Source of the DNA: Geopseudomonas aromaticivorans
GTDB lineage: Bacteria; Pseudomonadota; Gammaproteobacteria; Pseudomonadales; Pseudomonadaceae
NCBI RefSeq assembly: GCF_019097855.1
Contig: NZ_JAHRGL010000014.1
Location: 39,883-103,882, forward strand
DNA length: 64,000 nt
Direction of reading: 5' to 3'
A program made the translations under genes and the position numbers. A model generated the notes under the pieces. The model worked only from the letters and a program-made list of their open reading frames with translations. It was not told where the DNA came from and made no database searches. This document shows positions 33,710-43,181 of this stretch, one piece after another (within the stretch, counting starts at the first letter, position 1; the number at the start of each line of letters is the position of its first letter).

Positions 33710-35698
33710 ATGGCGGCGAATTGGGGGCTGCGCAGCAAGTCGGTACTGGCCTTGCTGCTGGCATGCGTGTTGGCACTGATCCCGGCGGTACTGCTGGGCT
33801 GGCGGGCGATGGAAGACATTCGCCAGCACTTCGGCGAGGCCTATGCGCGCAACTTCGCCCTGTTGCACCGCGAGCGCATCCTCGCCCCGGTGGCGCGCGA
33901 GCTGGCGCTGGCGCGGCGTTTCGCCGATGCGCAGCTGACCCGCCAGTGGCTGCTGGCCGAGGCGGATGGCGGCCGCCGCACGGCGTTCTTCGCCGAAGCC
34001 GAGGGCTACCAGCGCGACTTTCGCGACCACTCCTGGTTCGTCATCCCCGGCAACGGCCACTACTACTTCAACGACGCCAGTCAGCCGACCAGCCAGCAGC
34101 CGCGTTACGTGCTCAACCCCGCCGATCCCCAGGACGCCTGGTTCTTCGCCAGCATCCGCGGCGCCGCCGACTACAACCTCAACGTCAATATCGACCACAA
34201 GCTCAAGGTCACCAAGGTGTGGTTCAACGTGCTGGTGCGCGACGGCGCGCAGGTGCTCGGCCTGGCCGGCACCGGCATGGACCTGAGCACCTTCATCGAC
34301 CGCTTCATCGTCAGCCGCGAGCCGGGAGTGACGCCGATGATCCTGGCCGCCGACGGCGCCATCCAGGCCCATCCGGACCCGGCGCGCATCGCCTACAACT
34401 CGGGGGTCGCCGGCAGCGCCGCCGCCGCGCAGGTGTTCGACCTGCTGCCGCAGCCCGCCGAGCGTGAGGCGTTGCGTGCCGCCATGCGTCGCGCCGAGGC
34501 CGAGCCGGACGGCGTGCAGATCCTGCGGGTCAGCCTGGACGGCCAGCCGCGCCTGCTGGCGCTCAGCTACATTGCCCCGCTGCGCTGGCACCTGCTCACC
34601 GCCGTCGACCTGCACGCCGCGCAGGTGCTCGACAACCGCTGGCTGTGGCCGCTGCTGGGCACCCTGGTGATGCTGCTGGCCGCCCTGCTGCTGGGCTTTG
34701 CCTACGCGGTGGAGCGCCTGCTGCTGCAGCCGTTGCGCAGCCTCAAGCGCTCGGCCAAGGCGATTGCCGCCGGCCGCTACGACACCGACCTGCCGCCGGC
34801 GCGCGGCGACGAGATCGGCGAACTGTCGGCGGCCTTCGCCAGCATGGCCGCGCAGGTCCACCAGCACACCGCCGAGCTGGAGGGCAAGGTGCGCGAGCGC
34901 ACCCATGCGCTGGAGCAGGCCAACCGCGAGATGGCGGCGGCGCACAAGCAGATCGACGACTCCATCGACTACGCCAGCCTGATCCAGCGCGCCATCCTGC
35001 CCGCCCGCCAGCTGGCCGCCGCGCTGGGCGAGCAGCATTTCGTGCTGTGGAAGCCGCGCGATGTGGTGGGCGGCGACTTCTACGTCTACCGCGACCACGC
35101 GGACGGCTGTCTGCTCGGCGTGGTCGACTGCGCCGGTCACGGCGTGCCCGGCGCGCTGATGACCATGCTGGCGCAGGCGGCCATCGACCATGCCATCGGC
35201 GTGGCCGGTGCCGACGATCCGGCGGCGATCCTGCAGGAAACCGACCGCACCGTGCGCGGCATGCTCGGCGAGGAGCCGCTGTCGCAGGCGCTGGCGACCA
35301 ACATGGATGCCGGCCTGGTGTGGGTCGACCGTCGCGCGCGCCGGCTGCGCTTCGCCGGCGCGCGGATCGCCCTGTTCGCCAGCGACGGCGAGGAGGTGCG
35401 CGAGTTCAAGGGCAGCCGTCGCGCCCTGGCGGACAAGCGCCAGGGCGAATATGCCAATCTCGACATCGAGCTGCCGGCCGGCTGGACCTTCTATTTGTGC
35501 ACCGACGGTTTTCTCGACCAGGCCGGCGGCGAGCATGGCTTCGGTTTCGGCAACCGGCGCTTCGGCGAACTGCTGCGCCGCCACGCGCGGCGCCCGCTGG
35601 CCGAGCAGGCCGAGTTGTTCGTCGCCAGCCTGGCGGCGTACCGTGGCGAGCGGCCGCAGCGCGATGACATCACCGTGCTGTCCTTCCGTTTCGACTAG
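33710..35698 (+). CDS. siaA: Membrane PP2C-type phosphatase SiaA
   Basis: This 662-residue protein has a TM helix (residues ~11-30), a periplasmic dCache-like sensor, a second TM helix (~310-332), HAMP (~335-385) and a C-terminal PPM phosphatase domain with VVGGDFYVYRD, VDCAGHGVPGALMTM and a terminal RDDITVLSFRF. In P. aeruginosa SiaA dephosphorylates SiaC so that SiaC can activate the cyclase SiaD, favouring aggregation. The start at 33710 follows GGGAGTTAG. It is first of siaABCD, with 24 bases to siaB. Confidence 0.95.
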   Translation: MAANWGLRSKSVLALLLACVLALIPAVLLGWRAMEDIRQHFGEAYARNFALLHRERILAPVARELALARRFADAQLTRQWLLAEADGGRRTAFFAEAEGYQRDFRDHSWFVIPGNGHYYFNDASQPTSQQPRYVLNPADPQDAWFFASIRGAADYNLNVNIDHKLKVTKVWFNVLVRDGAQVLGLAGTGMDLSTFIDRFIVSREPGVTPMILAADGAIQAHPDPARIAYNSGVAGSAAAAQVFDLLPQPAEREALRAAMRRAEAEPDGVQILRVSLDGQPRLLALSYIAPLRWHLLTAVDLHAAQVLDNRWLWPLLGTLVMLLAALLLGFAYAVERLLLQPLRSLKRSAKAIAAGRYDTDLPPARGDEIGELSAAFASMAAQVHQHTAELEGKVRERTHALEQANREMAAAHKQIDDSIDYASLIQRAILPARQLAAALGEQHFVLWKPRDVVGGDFYVYRDHADGCLLGVVDCAGHGVPGALMTMLAQAAIDHAIGVAGADDPAAILQETDRTVRGMLGEEPLSQALATNMDAGLVWVDRRARRLRFAGARIALFASDGEEVREFKGSRRALADKRQGEYANLDIELPAGWTFYLCTDGFLDQAGGEHGFGFGNRRFGELLRRHARRPLAEQAELFVASLAAYRGERPQRDDITVLSFRFD

Positions 35699-35722
35699 CT
35701 GCAGAACCCACAAGGAGTGCCC

Positions 35723-36265
35723 ATGGATACCAACGATCTGCTGGCCATGCGCGAGCAGTACAACCGCCAGCGCGTCATGCTCTGCTTCAACGGGCCGATC
35801 TCGCGCAGCCTGATCGAGGAAATCGGCAACGCGCTGCGCAACTACCTGGCGGCCGAGCAGGCGCAGCCGTCGGCGGCGATGGACGTGTTCGCCGTGTACA
35901 TCGAGATGACCCAGAACATCCGCCACTACGCCACGCGCATGCACTACAGCGAGCAGGATGCGGCAGCCACCGTGGCGATTTCCCGCGACGCCGCCGGTCG
36001 CTACGTGGTGGCGGCCGGCAACCTGGTCGAGCGCGCGGACGGCCAGCGCCTGGTCGAGTTGGTCGAGGGCCTGGCGCCACTGGACAAGGCCCAGCTCAAG
36101 GCCGCCTACAAGGAGCAGCTGCGCAAGCCGCGCAACGGGGAATGCGCCAGCGGCGCCGGCCTCGGCCTGCTCGACATCGCCCGCAAGTCGAGCTCGCCGC
36201 TGCTCGCCTCGCTCAAGGAACAAGCGGACGGGCGCGCCTTCTTCAGCCTGCGCGCCGTCATCTGA
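35723..36265 (+). CDS. siaB: SiaC kinase SiaB
   Basis: This 180-residue protein is the DUF6272-type SiaB, with a core ALRNYLAAEQAQ, VYIEMTQNIRHYA and GAGLGLLDIARKS. In P. aeruginosa it acts as a kinase that phosphorylates SiaC, opposing SiaA. The ATG at 35723 sits five bases after AAGGAG; a GTG at 35717 is less likely. It is second in the operon. Confidence 0.93.
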   Translation: MDTNDLLAMREQYNRQRVMLCFNGPISRSLIEEIGNALRNYLAAEQAQPSAAMDVFAVYIEMTQNIRHYATRMHYSEQDAAATVAISRDAAGRYVVAAGNLVERADGQRLVELVEGLAPLDKAQLKAAYKEQLRKPRNGECASGAGLGLLDIARKSSSPLLASLKEQADGRAFFSLRAVI

Positions 36266-36287
36266 CCCTCTTCGCACGAGTACTGCC

Positions 36288-36668
36288 ATGACTGAACTGA
36301 ACATCTCCGGCACCCAGTCCACTCCGGCCATCCAGGGCGACTGGAGCGCCGGCCTGCTGGCCATGCAGGGTGACTCCTATCCGGAAAACTCCTTCGAGCT
36401 GTTCGGCCAGGTGATCGACTGGGTCGAGCGCTTTCTGGGCGAGGAGGCCCGCCCGCTGACCCTGGAGCTGCGCCTGCTGTACCTCAACACCAGCTCGATC
36501 AAGGCGCTGATGGACATCTTCGACCTGCTCGAGGAGGCCCATCGCGCGGGCCGGCCGGTCGGCGTCAACTGGCACTACGACAGCCGCAACGAGCGGGTCG
36601 CCGAACTGGCCGAGGAGTTCCGCGAGGACTGCAGCTTCCCCTTCGCGATCCTTCCCTACAGCGAGTGA
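36288..36668 (+). CDS. siaC: Diguanylate-cyclase activator SiaC
   Basis: This 126-residue DUF1987 protein switches SiaD on when unphosphorylated. The phospho-acceptor threonine is conserved as T68 in LLYLNTSSIKALMD, the same number as in P. aeruginosa. Length and start (MTELNISGTQSTPAI) match exactly. It lies 22 bases after siaB and 7 before siaD. Confidence 0.96.
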   Translation: MTELNISGTQSTPAIQGDWSAGLLAMQGDSYPENSFELFGQVIDWVERFLGEEARPLTLELRLLYLNTSSIKALMDIFDLLEEAHRAGRPVGVNWHYDSRNERVAELAEEFREDCSFPFAILPYSE

Positions 36669-36675
36669 CCGGGCG

Positions 36676-37485
36676 ATGAGCAGCGAGAGCGAACTGGACG
36701 AGCTGGTGGAAACCCTGCTGAGCGATCCCGGCCACTACGGCCATCCGCTGCGCGAGGCGCTGGCCCGCCTGCAGCAGCAGAACCTCGACCAGCTGTCGCG
36801 GCTCGAGCGCATCGCGCGGATTTCCGACGGCTACCAGTCGCTGGCGCGCGAACAGAATCTCTCGCTGTCCGAGCGCTACCACCGCCAGTTGCGCCAGCTG
36901 GAGAAGGTCGCGCGCATCTCCGACCGCTACCAGGACATGCTGCGCGACCTCAACCAGGCGCTCAAGGATGCCGCGCAGCGCGACGTGCTCACCGGCCTGG
37001 CCAACCGTCGCCTGCTGATGGAGCGCCTGCGCGAGGAGGAGCTGCGCAGCCAGCGCAGCGGGAGTGCCTTCGTGCTGACGATGATCGATATCGACCACTT
37101 CAAGCAGGTCAACGACACCTGGGGCCACGAGGTCGGCGACCGCGCCCTCAGCGCGATCGCCCGGATGCTGCAGGGCGCCGTGCGCGGCTGCGACCTGTGT
37201 GGCCGCTGGGGCGGCGAGGAGTTCCTGCTGCTGCTGCCGGATACCACGCTGGCCGAGTCGGTGCCGCTGATCGAGCGGCTGCGCGGCGCGCTGCGCGAGC
37301 TGCGGGTGCCGGTCGACAGCGGCGAACTGTCGCTCACCGCCAGCTTCGGCGTGGCCGAATGCCTGGCGGGGGAGGGCTACTCGCAGACCCTCAATCGCGC
37401 CGATGCGGCGCTGCTCGCGGCCAAGCGCAATGGCCGCGATCGCTGCGTGCTGGCGACAGGGTCGAGCCTGAATATATCTGAATAG
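36676..37485 (+). CDS. siaD: Diguanylate cyclase SiaD
   Basis: This 269-residue cytoplasmic cyclase makes c-di-GMP in response to SiaC. An N-terminal helical stalk (~20-100, rich in RL-ARISD repeats) is followed by the GGDEF domain with an intact GGEEF near residue 179 and an RxxD inhibitory site (RGCD) five residues earlier. Output is expected to be biofilm and aggregate formation. The coding end overlaps the outer arm of a large inverted repeat at 37464-37529. Confidence 0.95.
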   Translation: MSSESELDELVETLLSDPGHYGHPLREALARLQQQNLDQLSRLERIARISDGYQSLAREQNLSLSERYHRQLRQLEKVARISDRYQDMLRDLNQALKDAAQRDVLTGLANRRLLMERLREEELRSQRSGSAFVLTMIDIDHFKQVNDTWGHEVGDRALSAIARMLQGAVRGCDLCGRWGGEEFLLLLPDTTLAESVPLIERLRGALRELRVPVDSGELSLTASFGVAECLAGEGYSQTLNRADAALLAAKRNGRDRCVLATGSSLNISE

Positions 37486-37529
37486 TATATAAAAATTCTT
37501 AAACAGTATTTTTAAGAATATTCAGGCTC
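37464..37529. promoter_or_regulatory. Nested inverted repeats upstream of oscA
   Basis: An outer 12-bp inverted repeat (GAGCCTGAATAT at 37464-37475, ATATTCAGGCTC at 37518-37529) encloses most of an inner dyad ATTCTTAAA-N7-TTTAAGAAT (37495-37519). The outer left arm lies within the last codons of siaD. The inner dyad shares its arms with the dyad at 14551-14575 and is a likely sulfur-regulator operator for oscA; the whole may also form a terminator-like structure for siaD. Confidence 0.5.
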
Positions 37530-37591
37530 TGCCTAAGATGCGTCCACGCCAACCCTTCCAGCCGGTGGCGAACCGATCAAGGAGCATCAGC

Positions 37592-37774
37592 ATGAGCGCA
37601 ACCGTTCGCAGTATCGAAGGCCAGGACGAGGCCAGCCTCCTGCGCGAGATCAACAACGCCCTGCGTGGCCTGCGGTTTGGTGCGGTGGAAATCACCGTGC
37701 ACAATGGTCAGGTGGTGCAGATCGAGCGCAAGGAAAAATTCCGTCTGCAGTCACCAGCCACGCGCCAGGCCTGA
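37592..37774 (+). CDS. oscA: OscA (YezD/DUF2292 family) small protein
   Basis: This 60-residue protein belongs to the DUF2292 family (LLREINNALRGLRFGAVEITVHNGQVVQIERKEKFRLQ). In Pseudomonas oscA lies before sbp and is needed for use of organosulfur compounds under oxidative or chromate stress; molecular function is unknown. The ATG at 37592 follows AAGGAG. It is about 200 bases upstream of sbp, with a Cys-rich leader ORF between. Confidence 0.9.
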   Translation: MSATVRSIEGQDEASLLREINNALRGLRFGAVEITVHNGQVVQIERKEKFRLQSPATRQA

Positions 37775-37812
37775 CGCCGACCAGCCCGACTGGATCACCA
37801 GAGGGCGTGAAC

Positions 37813-37899
37813 ATGACCCCGAGCCATAACCAGATGAGCACGAGTATCGCCATGAGCACGCACCTCTACCGCCGCTGTTGCTGGCGAATGTGTCGCTGA
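37813..37899 (+). CDS. Candidate Cys-rich leader peptide upstream of sbp
   Basis: A 28-codon ORF starts at 37813 after AGAGGG and ends with [10 protein letters not shown]: three cysteine codons, two of them adjacent, in the last six residues. Later in-frame ATGs at 37834 and 37852 give shorter versions. It ends 71 bases before sbp, the sulfate-binding protein gene. A leader with clustered Cys codons before a sulfate-uptake operon is what a cysteine-sensing attenuator would look like, since scarce Cys-tRNA would stall ribosomes there. No homology is claimed. Confidence 0.5.
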   Translation: MTPSHNQMSTSIAMSTHLYRRCCWRMCR

Positions 37900-37932
37900 A
37901 GTCCAGCCAAGACCTTCACCACCCTGAATTGA

Positions 37933-37959
37933 TTGGCGTGCCGCAGAGGCGCGCACCAA
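37933..37959 (+). promoter_or_regulatory. Hairpin overlapping the sbp ribosome site
   Basis: TTGG-C-GTGC...GCAC-CAA can fold just before the sbp ribosome site AAGGAG (37958-37963), sharing its first two bases. Together with the Cys-rich leader it could couple cysteine supply to sbp translation. The stem is imperfect and its stability is not computed. Confidence 0.35.
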
Positions 37960-37970
37960 GGAGCAACAGC

Positions 37971-38969
37971 ATGTCCATTCGTCGTTTCGCCCTGGCCGCT
38001 CTCGCCGGCCTGTCCCTCAGCGCGGCCGTGCAGGCACAGACCACTCTGCTCAACGTGTCCTATGACCCGACCCGCGAGCTGTACAAGGAATACAACGCCG
38101 CCTTCAACAAGCACTGGCAGGCCCAGGGCCACGAGGCCGTGGTCGTGCAGCAGTCCCATGGCGGCTCGGGCAAGCAGGCCCGTGCGGTGATCGACGGCCT
38201 CAAGGCCGACGTGGTGACCCTGGCCCTGGCCGGCGACATCGACGAACTCAGCAAGCTCGGCAAGCTGATCCCGGAGGACTGGCAAAGCCGCCTGCCGCAG
38301 GCCAGCACCCCCTACACCTCGACCATCGTGTTCCTGGTGCGCAAGGGCAACCCCAAGCAGATCAAGGACTGGGACGACTTGGTCAAGCCGGGCGTGGAAG
38401 TGATCACCCCCAACCCGAAGACCTCCGGTGGTGCGCGCTGGAACTTCCTCGCCGCCTGGGCCTATGCCCAGCAGAAGTACGGTAGCGAGGCCAAGGCTCA
38501 GGAATTCACCGAGCAGCTGTACAAGAACGTCCCGGTGCTGGACACCGGCGCCCGCGGCTCGACCATCACCTTCGTCAAGAACAACATCGGCGACGTGCTG
38601 CTGGCCTGGGAAAACGAGGCGTTCCTCGCCCTGCAGGAAGAGGGCGGCGAGAACTTCGAGATCGTCGCGCCGTCGCTGTCGATCCTCGCCGAGCCGCCGG
38701 TGGCGGTAGTCGACAAGAACGTCGACAAGAAAGGCACCCGCGAAGTGGCCACCGCCTACCTGAACTACCTGTACAGCGCGGAAGGCCAGCGCATCGCGGC
38801 GAAGAACTTCTACCGTCCGCGTGACGCCAAGGTTGCCGCCGAGTTCGCCAAGCAGTTCCCCAGTCTCAAGCTGGCCACCATCGACAAGGATTTCGGTGGC
38901 TGGAAGGTCGCTCAGCCGAAGTTCTTCAACGACGGTGGCGTGTTCGACCAGATCTACAAGGCCCAGTGA
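37971..38969 (+). CDS. sbp: Sulfate-binding periplasmic protein Sbp
   Basis: This 332-residue protein binds sulfate (or thiosulfate) for the CysTWA importer. A signal peptide is at 1-22 ([22 protein letters not shown]). Typical segments are [50 protein letters not shown] and [17 protein letters not shown]. The start at 37971 follows AAGGAG. It leads sbp-cysT-cysW-cysA. Confidence 0.97.
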   Translation: MSIRRFALAALAGLSLSAAVQAQTTLLNVSYDPTRELYKEYNAAFNKHWQAQGHEAVVVQQSHGGSGKQARAVIDGLKADVVTLALAGDIDELSKLGKLIPEDWQSRLPQASTPYTSTIVFLVRKGNPKQIKDWDDLVKPGVEVITPNPKTSGGARWNFLAAWAYAQQKYGSEAKAQEFTEQLYKNVPVLDTGARGSTITFVKNNIGDVLLAWENEAFLALQEEGGENFEIVAPSLSILAEPPVAVVDKNVDKKGTREVATAYLNYLYSAEGQRIAAKNFYRPRDAKVAAEFAKQFPSLKLATIDKDFGGWKVAQPKFFNDGGVFDQIYKAQ

Positions 38970-39119
38970 CCATCGGCGGCCTGACCGGTCCCGCCGGATG
39001 GCGGGGCTAGACTCGGCTGTATCCCGCGCTGCAGAGCCTTTCCGGGCACTGCAGCGTTTTGCTGCATAATCCACCGGTTCGCCGCGCGGCGAATCCCGTC
39101 ATGTGATCCAGAGGAGCCT

Positions 39120-39938
39120 ATGTCCCGCCGCATTTCCCCCGTCATACCCGGCTTCGGGCTGACGCTGGGCTACACCCTGGTGTACCTCAGCCTGTTGGTG
39201 CTGATTCCTCTGGGTGCCATGTTCGTCCACGCCGCCCAGCTCAGCTGGGGCGAGTTCTGGGCCATCGTTTCCGCGCCGCGGGTGCTGGCTGCGCTCAAGC
39301 TGAGCTTCGGCACCGCCCTGGTCGCCGCGGTGATCAACGGCATCATCGGTACCCTGCTGGCCTGGGTGCTGGTGCGCTACACCTTCCCCGGGCGCAAGAT
39401 CATCGACGCGATGATCGACCTGCCGTTCGCCCTGCCCACCGCGGTGGCCGGCATCGCGCTGACCGCGCTGTACACGCCCAACGGCCTGATCGGCCAGCTG
39501 GCCGGCGAGCTGGGCTTCAAGATCGCCTTCACCCCGCTGGGCATCAGCCTGGCGCTGACCTTCGTCACCCTGCCGTTCGTGGTGCGCACGGTGCAGCCGG
39601 TGCTGGCCGACATCCCGCGCGAGGTCGAGGAGGCCGCCGCCTGCCTGGGCGCCAAGCCGCTGCAGGTGTTCCGCCACGTGCTGCTGCCGGCGCTGCTGCC
39701 GGCCTGGCTGACCGGCTTCGCCCTGGCCTTCGCCCGCGGCGTCGGCGAGTACGGCTCGGTGATCTTCATCGCCGGCAACATGCCGATGAAGACCGAGATC
39801 CTGCCGCTGCTGATCATGGTCAAGCTCGACCAGTACGACTACACCGGCGCCACCAGCATCGGCGTGCTGATGCTGGTGGTGTCCTTCGTCCTGCTGCTGC
39901 TGATCAACCTGCTGCAGCGCCGCATCGAAACCCCGTGA
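39120..39938 (+). CDS. cysT: Sulfate ABC transporter permease CysT
   Basis: This 272-residue inner-membrane permease (also called CysU) has about six membrane segments and the docking loop [32 protein letters not shown]. It pairs with CysW. A 150-base gap separates it from sbp, so a secondary promoter or processing site is possible. It is followed 13 bases later by cysW. Confidence 0.96.
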   Translation: MSRRISPVIPGFGLTLGYTLVYLSLLVLIPLGAMFVHAAQLSWGEFWAIVSAPRVLAALKLSFGTALVAAVINGIIGTLLAWVLVRYTFPGRKIIDAMIDLPFALPTAVAGIALTALYTPNGLIGQLAGELGFKIAFTPLGISLALTFVTLPFVVRTVQPVLADIPREVEEAAACLGAKPLQVFRHVLLPALLPAWLTGFALAFARGVGEYGSVIFIAGNMPMKTEILPLLIMVKLDQYDYTGATSIGVLMLVVSFVLLLLINLLQRRIETP

Positions 39939-39951
39939 GGAGGAAGCCGTC

Positions 39952-40827
39952 ATGTCATCCGTAACCGCTGCCTCCGCCAGTGCCCATGCCAACGCCGCGC
40001 GCCGCGGCCATGCGCTGGGGCGCAACCTGCTGATCGTCAGCGCCTGGCTGGTGTTCGCCCTGTTCCTCCTGCTGCCGCTCTACGTGGTGCTCAGCGAGGC
40101 GCTGAAGATGGGCCTGGGCACCTTCTTCGCGGCGATCGTCGAGCCGGACGCCATCGCTGCGCTGAAGCTGACCCTGATCGCCGTGGCCATCTCGGTGCCG
40201 CTCAACCTGCTGTTCGGCGTCGCCGCCGCCTGGTGCGTGAGCAAGTACGAGTTCCGCGGCAAGAGTCTGTTGGTCACCCTGATCGACCTGCCGTTCTCGG
40301 TGTCGCCGGTGATCGCCGGTCTGATCTACGTGCTGCTGTTCGGCGCCCAGGGCTTCTTCGGCGAGTGGCTGAGCGAGCGCGACGTGCAGATCGTCTTCGC
40401 CGTGCCCGGCATCGTGCTGGCCACCCTGTTCGTCACCGTGCCCTTCGTCGCCCGTGAGCTGATCCCGCTGATGCAGGAGCAGGGCACCCAGGAAGAGGAG
40501 GCCGCGCGCCTGCTCGGCGCCAACGGCTGGCAGATGTTCTGGCACGTCACTGTGCCGAACATCAAGTGGGGCCTGATCTACGGCGTGGTGCTGTGCACCG
40601 CGCGGGCGATGGGCGAGTTCGGCGCCGTTTCCGTCGTCTCGGGCCACATCCGCGGCGTCACCAACACCCTGCCGCTGCACGTGGAGATCCTCTACAACGA
40701 GTACAACCACGTCGCCGCCTTCAGCGTCGCCAGCCTGCTGCTGGCCCTGGCGCTGTTCATCCTTCTGCTCAAGCAGTGGAGCGAGGCCCGCCTGGCGCGC
40801 CTCAAGTCGAACGCTGCCGAGGAATAA
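39952..40827 (+). CDS. cysW: Sulfate ABC transporter permease CysW
   Basis: This 291-residue partner of CysT has about six membrane segments and the loop [32 protein letters not shown]. The family's [18 protein letters not shown] is intact. It precedes cysA by 3 bases, indicating coupled translation. Confidence 0.96.
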   Translation: MSSVTAASASAHANAARRGHALGRNLLIVSAWLVFALFLLLPLYVVLSEALKMGLGTFFAAIVEPDAIAALKLTLIAVAISVPLNLLFGVAAAWCVSKYEFRGKSLLVTLIDLPFSVSPVIAGLIYVLLFGAQGFFGEWLSERDVQIVFAVPGIVLATLFVTVPFVARELIPLMQEQGTQEEEAARLLGANGWQMFWHVTVPNIKWGLIYGVVLCTARAMGEFGAVSVVSGHIRGVTNTLPLHVEILYNEYNHVAAFSVASLLLALALFILLLKQWSEARLARLKSNAAEE

Positions 40828-40830
40828 GCC

Positions 40831-41820
40831 ATGAGTATCGAGATCCGCAACGTCAGCAAGCGCTTCGGCGCCTTCCAGGCTCTCAACGACATCAACCTGG
40901 ATATCCACAGCGGCGAGCTGGTGGCGCTGCTCGGTCCGTCCGGCTGCGGCAAGACCACCCTGCTGCGCATCATCGCCGGTCTGGAGACCCCGGACGCCGG
41001 CAGCATCGCCTTCCACGGCGAGGACGTTTCCGGCCACGACGTGCGCGACCGCAACGTCGGCTTCGTGTTCCAGCACTACGCGCTGTTCCGCCACATGACG
41101 GTGTTCGACAACGTCGCCTTCGGCCTGCGCATGAAGCCGAAGAAGGAACGCCCCGGCGAGGCGCAGATCGCCGCCAAGGTCCACGAGCTGCTCGACATGG
41201 TGCAGCTCGACTGGCTGGCCGACCGCTATCCGGAGCAGCTGTCCGGCGGCCAGCGCCAGCGCATCGCCCTGGCCCGCGCGCTGGCGGTGGAGCCGAAGAT
41301 CCTCCTCCTCGACGAGCCGTTCGGCGCCCTCGACGCCAAGGTGCGCAAGGAGCTGCGCCGCTGGCTGGCGCGCCTGCACGAGGAGATCAACCTGACCTCG
41401 GTATTCGTCACCCACGATCAGGAAGAGGCGATGGAAGTCGCCGACCGCATCGTGGTGATGAACAAGGGGGTGGTCGAGCAGATCGGCCAGCCCGGCGAGG
41501 TCTACCAGCGCCCGGCCAGCGAATTCGTCTACCACTTCCTCGGCGACTCCAACCGCCTGCACGTCGGCGAGGATCGCCACGTGCAATTCCGCCCCCACGA
41601 GGTGGTGCTGGCGCGCGAGGCGGCGGCCGACCTGGAGGCGGCCGAGGTGCGCGACATCCGCCCGCTCGGCGCGATCACCCGGGTCACCCTGCGCGTCGAC
41701 AGCCAGAGCGAGCTGATCGAGGCCGAGGTGACCCAGGACCATCCGGCGCTGGTCGGCCTGGCCCGCGGTCAGGTGCTGTACTTCAAGCCGCAGCTGAGCC
41801 GCTCGCAGGTCGGCGCGTAA
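40831..41820 (+). CDS. cysA: Sulfate/thiosulfate importer ATPase CysA
   Basis: This 329-residue ATPase has Walker [10 protein letters not shown] near residue 34, signature [15 protein letters not shown], Walker [13 protein letters not shown], the switch H in [11 protein letters not shown], and a C-terminal TOBE-like regulatory part ([10 protein letters not shown] onward). It energises CysTW. It converges on gabT, with a perfect hairpin between. Confidence 0.97.
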   Translation: MSIEIRNVSKRFGAFQALNDINLDIHSGELVALLGPSGCGKTTLLRIIAGLETPDAGSIAFHGEDVSGHDVRDRNVGFVFQHYALFRHMTVFDNVAFGLRMKPKKERPGEAQIAAKVHELLDMVQLDWLADRYPEQLSGGQRQRIALARALAVEPKILLLDEPFGALDAKVRKELRRWLARLHEEINLTSVFVTHDQEEAMEVADRIVVMNKGVVEQIGQPGEVYQRPASEFVYHFLGDSNRLHVGEDRHVQFRPHEVVLAREAAADLEAAEVRDIRPLGAITRVTLRVDSQSELIEAEVTQDHPALVGLARGQVLYFKPQLSRSQVGA

Positions 41821-41832
41821 ACCGAGCAGTGC

Positions 41833-41857
41833 GCGTCCCCGCACCCGGCGGGGACGC
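41833..41857. terminator. Shared hairpin between convergent cysA and gabT
   Basis: GCGTCCCCGC-ACCCG-GCGGGGACGC is a perfect 10-bp stem filling most of the 40-base gap. It is a plausible bidirectional terminator, although neither side has a clear T-run. Confidence 0.6.
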
Positions 41858-41860
41858 CGC

Positions 41861-43141
41861 TCAGGCCAGCTCGGCGAAGCACTCGCCGAGAATCGCCAGG
41901 CCGCGCTCGAGCAGGGCGTCCTCCACGGTCAGCGGCACCAGCATGCGCAGCACGTTGCCGTAGGGGCCGCAGGACAGCAGGATCAGGCCCTTGTCGCGGG
42001 CGCGGGCGACCAGCCGGTTGGTCAGCTCGGCATCCGGCTGGTGCGGGTCGCCGCCCACACCCAGCTCGATGGCGACCATCGCGCCCAGGCCGCGCACGTC
42101 GACGATGCTCGGGTGCTTGGCCTGCAGCGCGCGCAGCCCGGCGCTCAGCCGCGCGCCGATGACCTGGCTGCGCTCCAGCAGTCGTTCTTCCTCGAACACC
42201 TCCAGCACCGCCAGCGCCGCGGCGCAGGCCAGCGGGTTACCGGCGTAGGTGCCGCCGAGGCCACCGGGGGCGATGACGTCCATGATCTCGGCCTTGCCGC
42301 ACACCCCGGCGATCGGGAAGCCGCCGCCGACCGACTTGGCGAAGGTGGTCAGGTCGGCCAGCACGCCCATCTGCTCCATGGCGAAGAAGCTGCCGGTGCG
42401 CCCGGCGCCGGTCTGCACCTCGTCGGCCACCAGCAGGATGCCGTGCTGGTCGCACAGCGCGCGCAGGCGCTGCATGAATTCCACCGGTGCCGGGTAGAAG
42501 CCGCCTTCGCCCTGCACCGGCTCGATGACGATGGCGGCGATGTCGCGCGGCTCGGCGTCGTTCTTGAACACCCGCTCGATGCTGGCGATGGCGTCGTCGA
42601 CGCTCACCCCGTGCAGCGCGCAGGGGTACTGGGCGCGGTACACGCCGCCCGGCATCAGGCCCATGCCGGCGGCGTAGGGCACCTTCTTGCCGGTCATCGC
42701 CAGGGTCATCAGGGTGCGGCCGTGGTAGGCGCCGGTGAACACGATCACCCCGGCGCGGCCGGTGGCGGCGCGGGCGATCTTCACCGCGTTCTCCACCGCC
42801 TCCGAGCCGGTGGTGACCAGCAGGGTCTTCTTGGCGAAGTCGCCCGGCACGCGCTTGGCGATCTGCTCGCACAGGGCGATGTACGGCTCGTAGGCCAGCA
42901 CCTGGAAGCAGGTGTGGGTCAGCTTGCCGAGCTGCGCCTGCACCGCGGCGATCACCTTGGGATGCAGGTGGCCGGTGTTGAGCACGGCGATGCCGCCGGC
43001 GAAGTCGAGGTACTCGCGGCCCTCGACGTCGACCACCGTGGCGTTGTGCGCGTGGTCGGCGACGATCGGGTGGACCTGGCTGACGCCACGGGCCACGGCG
43101 GCCTGGCGGCGTTGCAGCAGGGATGCGTTGGTTCTGTCCAT
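41861..43141 (-). CDS. gabT: 4-aminobutyrate aminotransferase GabT
   Basis: This 426-residue class-III PLP aminotransferase converts GABA and 2-oxoglutarate to succinate semialdehyde and glutamate. The PLP lysine lies in TTFAKSVGGGFPIAG, the family segment LLVADEVQTGAGRTG precedes it, and the N-terminus MDRTNASLLQRRQAAVARGV is typical. It follows gabD by 40 bases on the minus strand. Related omega-amino acids may also be substrates. Confidence 0.94.
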   Translation of the reverse strand: MDRTNASLLQRRQAAVARGVSQVHPIVADHAHNATVVDVEGREYLDFAGGIAVLNTGHLHPKVIAAVQAQLGKLTHTCFQVLAYEPYIALCEQIAKRVPGDFAKKTLLVTTGSEAVENAVKIARAATGRAGVIVFTGAYHGRTLMTLAMTGKKVPYAAGMGLMPGGVYRAQYPCALHGVSVDDAIASIERVFKNDAEPRDIAAIVIEPVQGEGGFYPAPVEFMQRLRALCDQHGILLVADEVQTGAGRTGSFFAMEQMGVLADLTTFAKSVGGGFPIAGVCGKAEIMDVIAPGGLGGTYAGNPLACAAALAVLEVFEEERLLERSQVIGARLSAGLRALQAKHPSIVDVRGLGAMVAIELGVGGDPHQPDAELTNRLVARARDKGLILLSCGPYGNVLRMLVPLTVEDALLERGLAILGECFAELA

Positions 43142-43181
43142 GATCTTCCTCGCATGGCCGCGATGCGGCCGCAGCAGTGGT

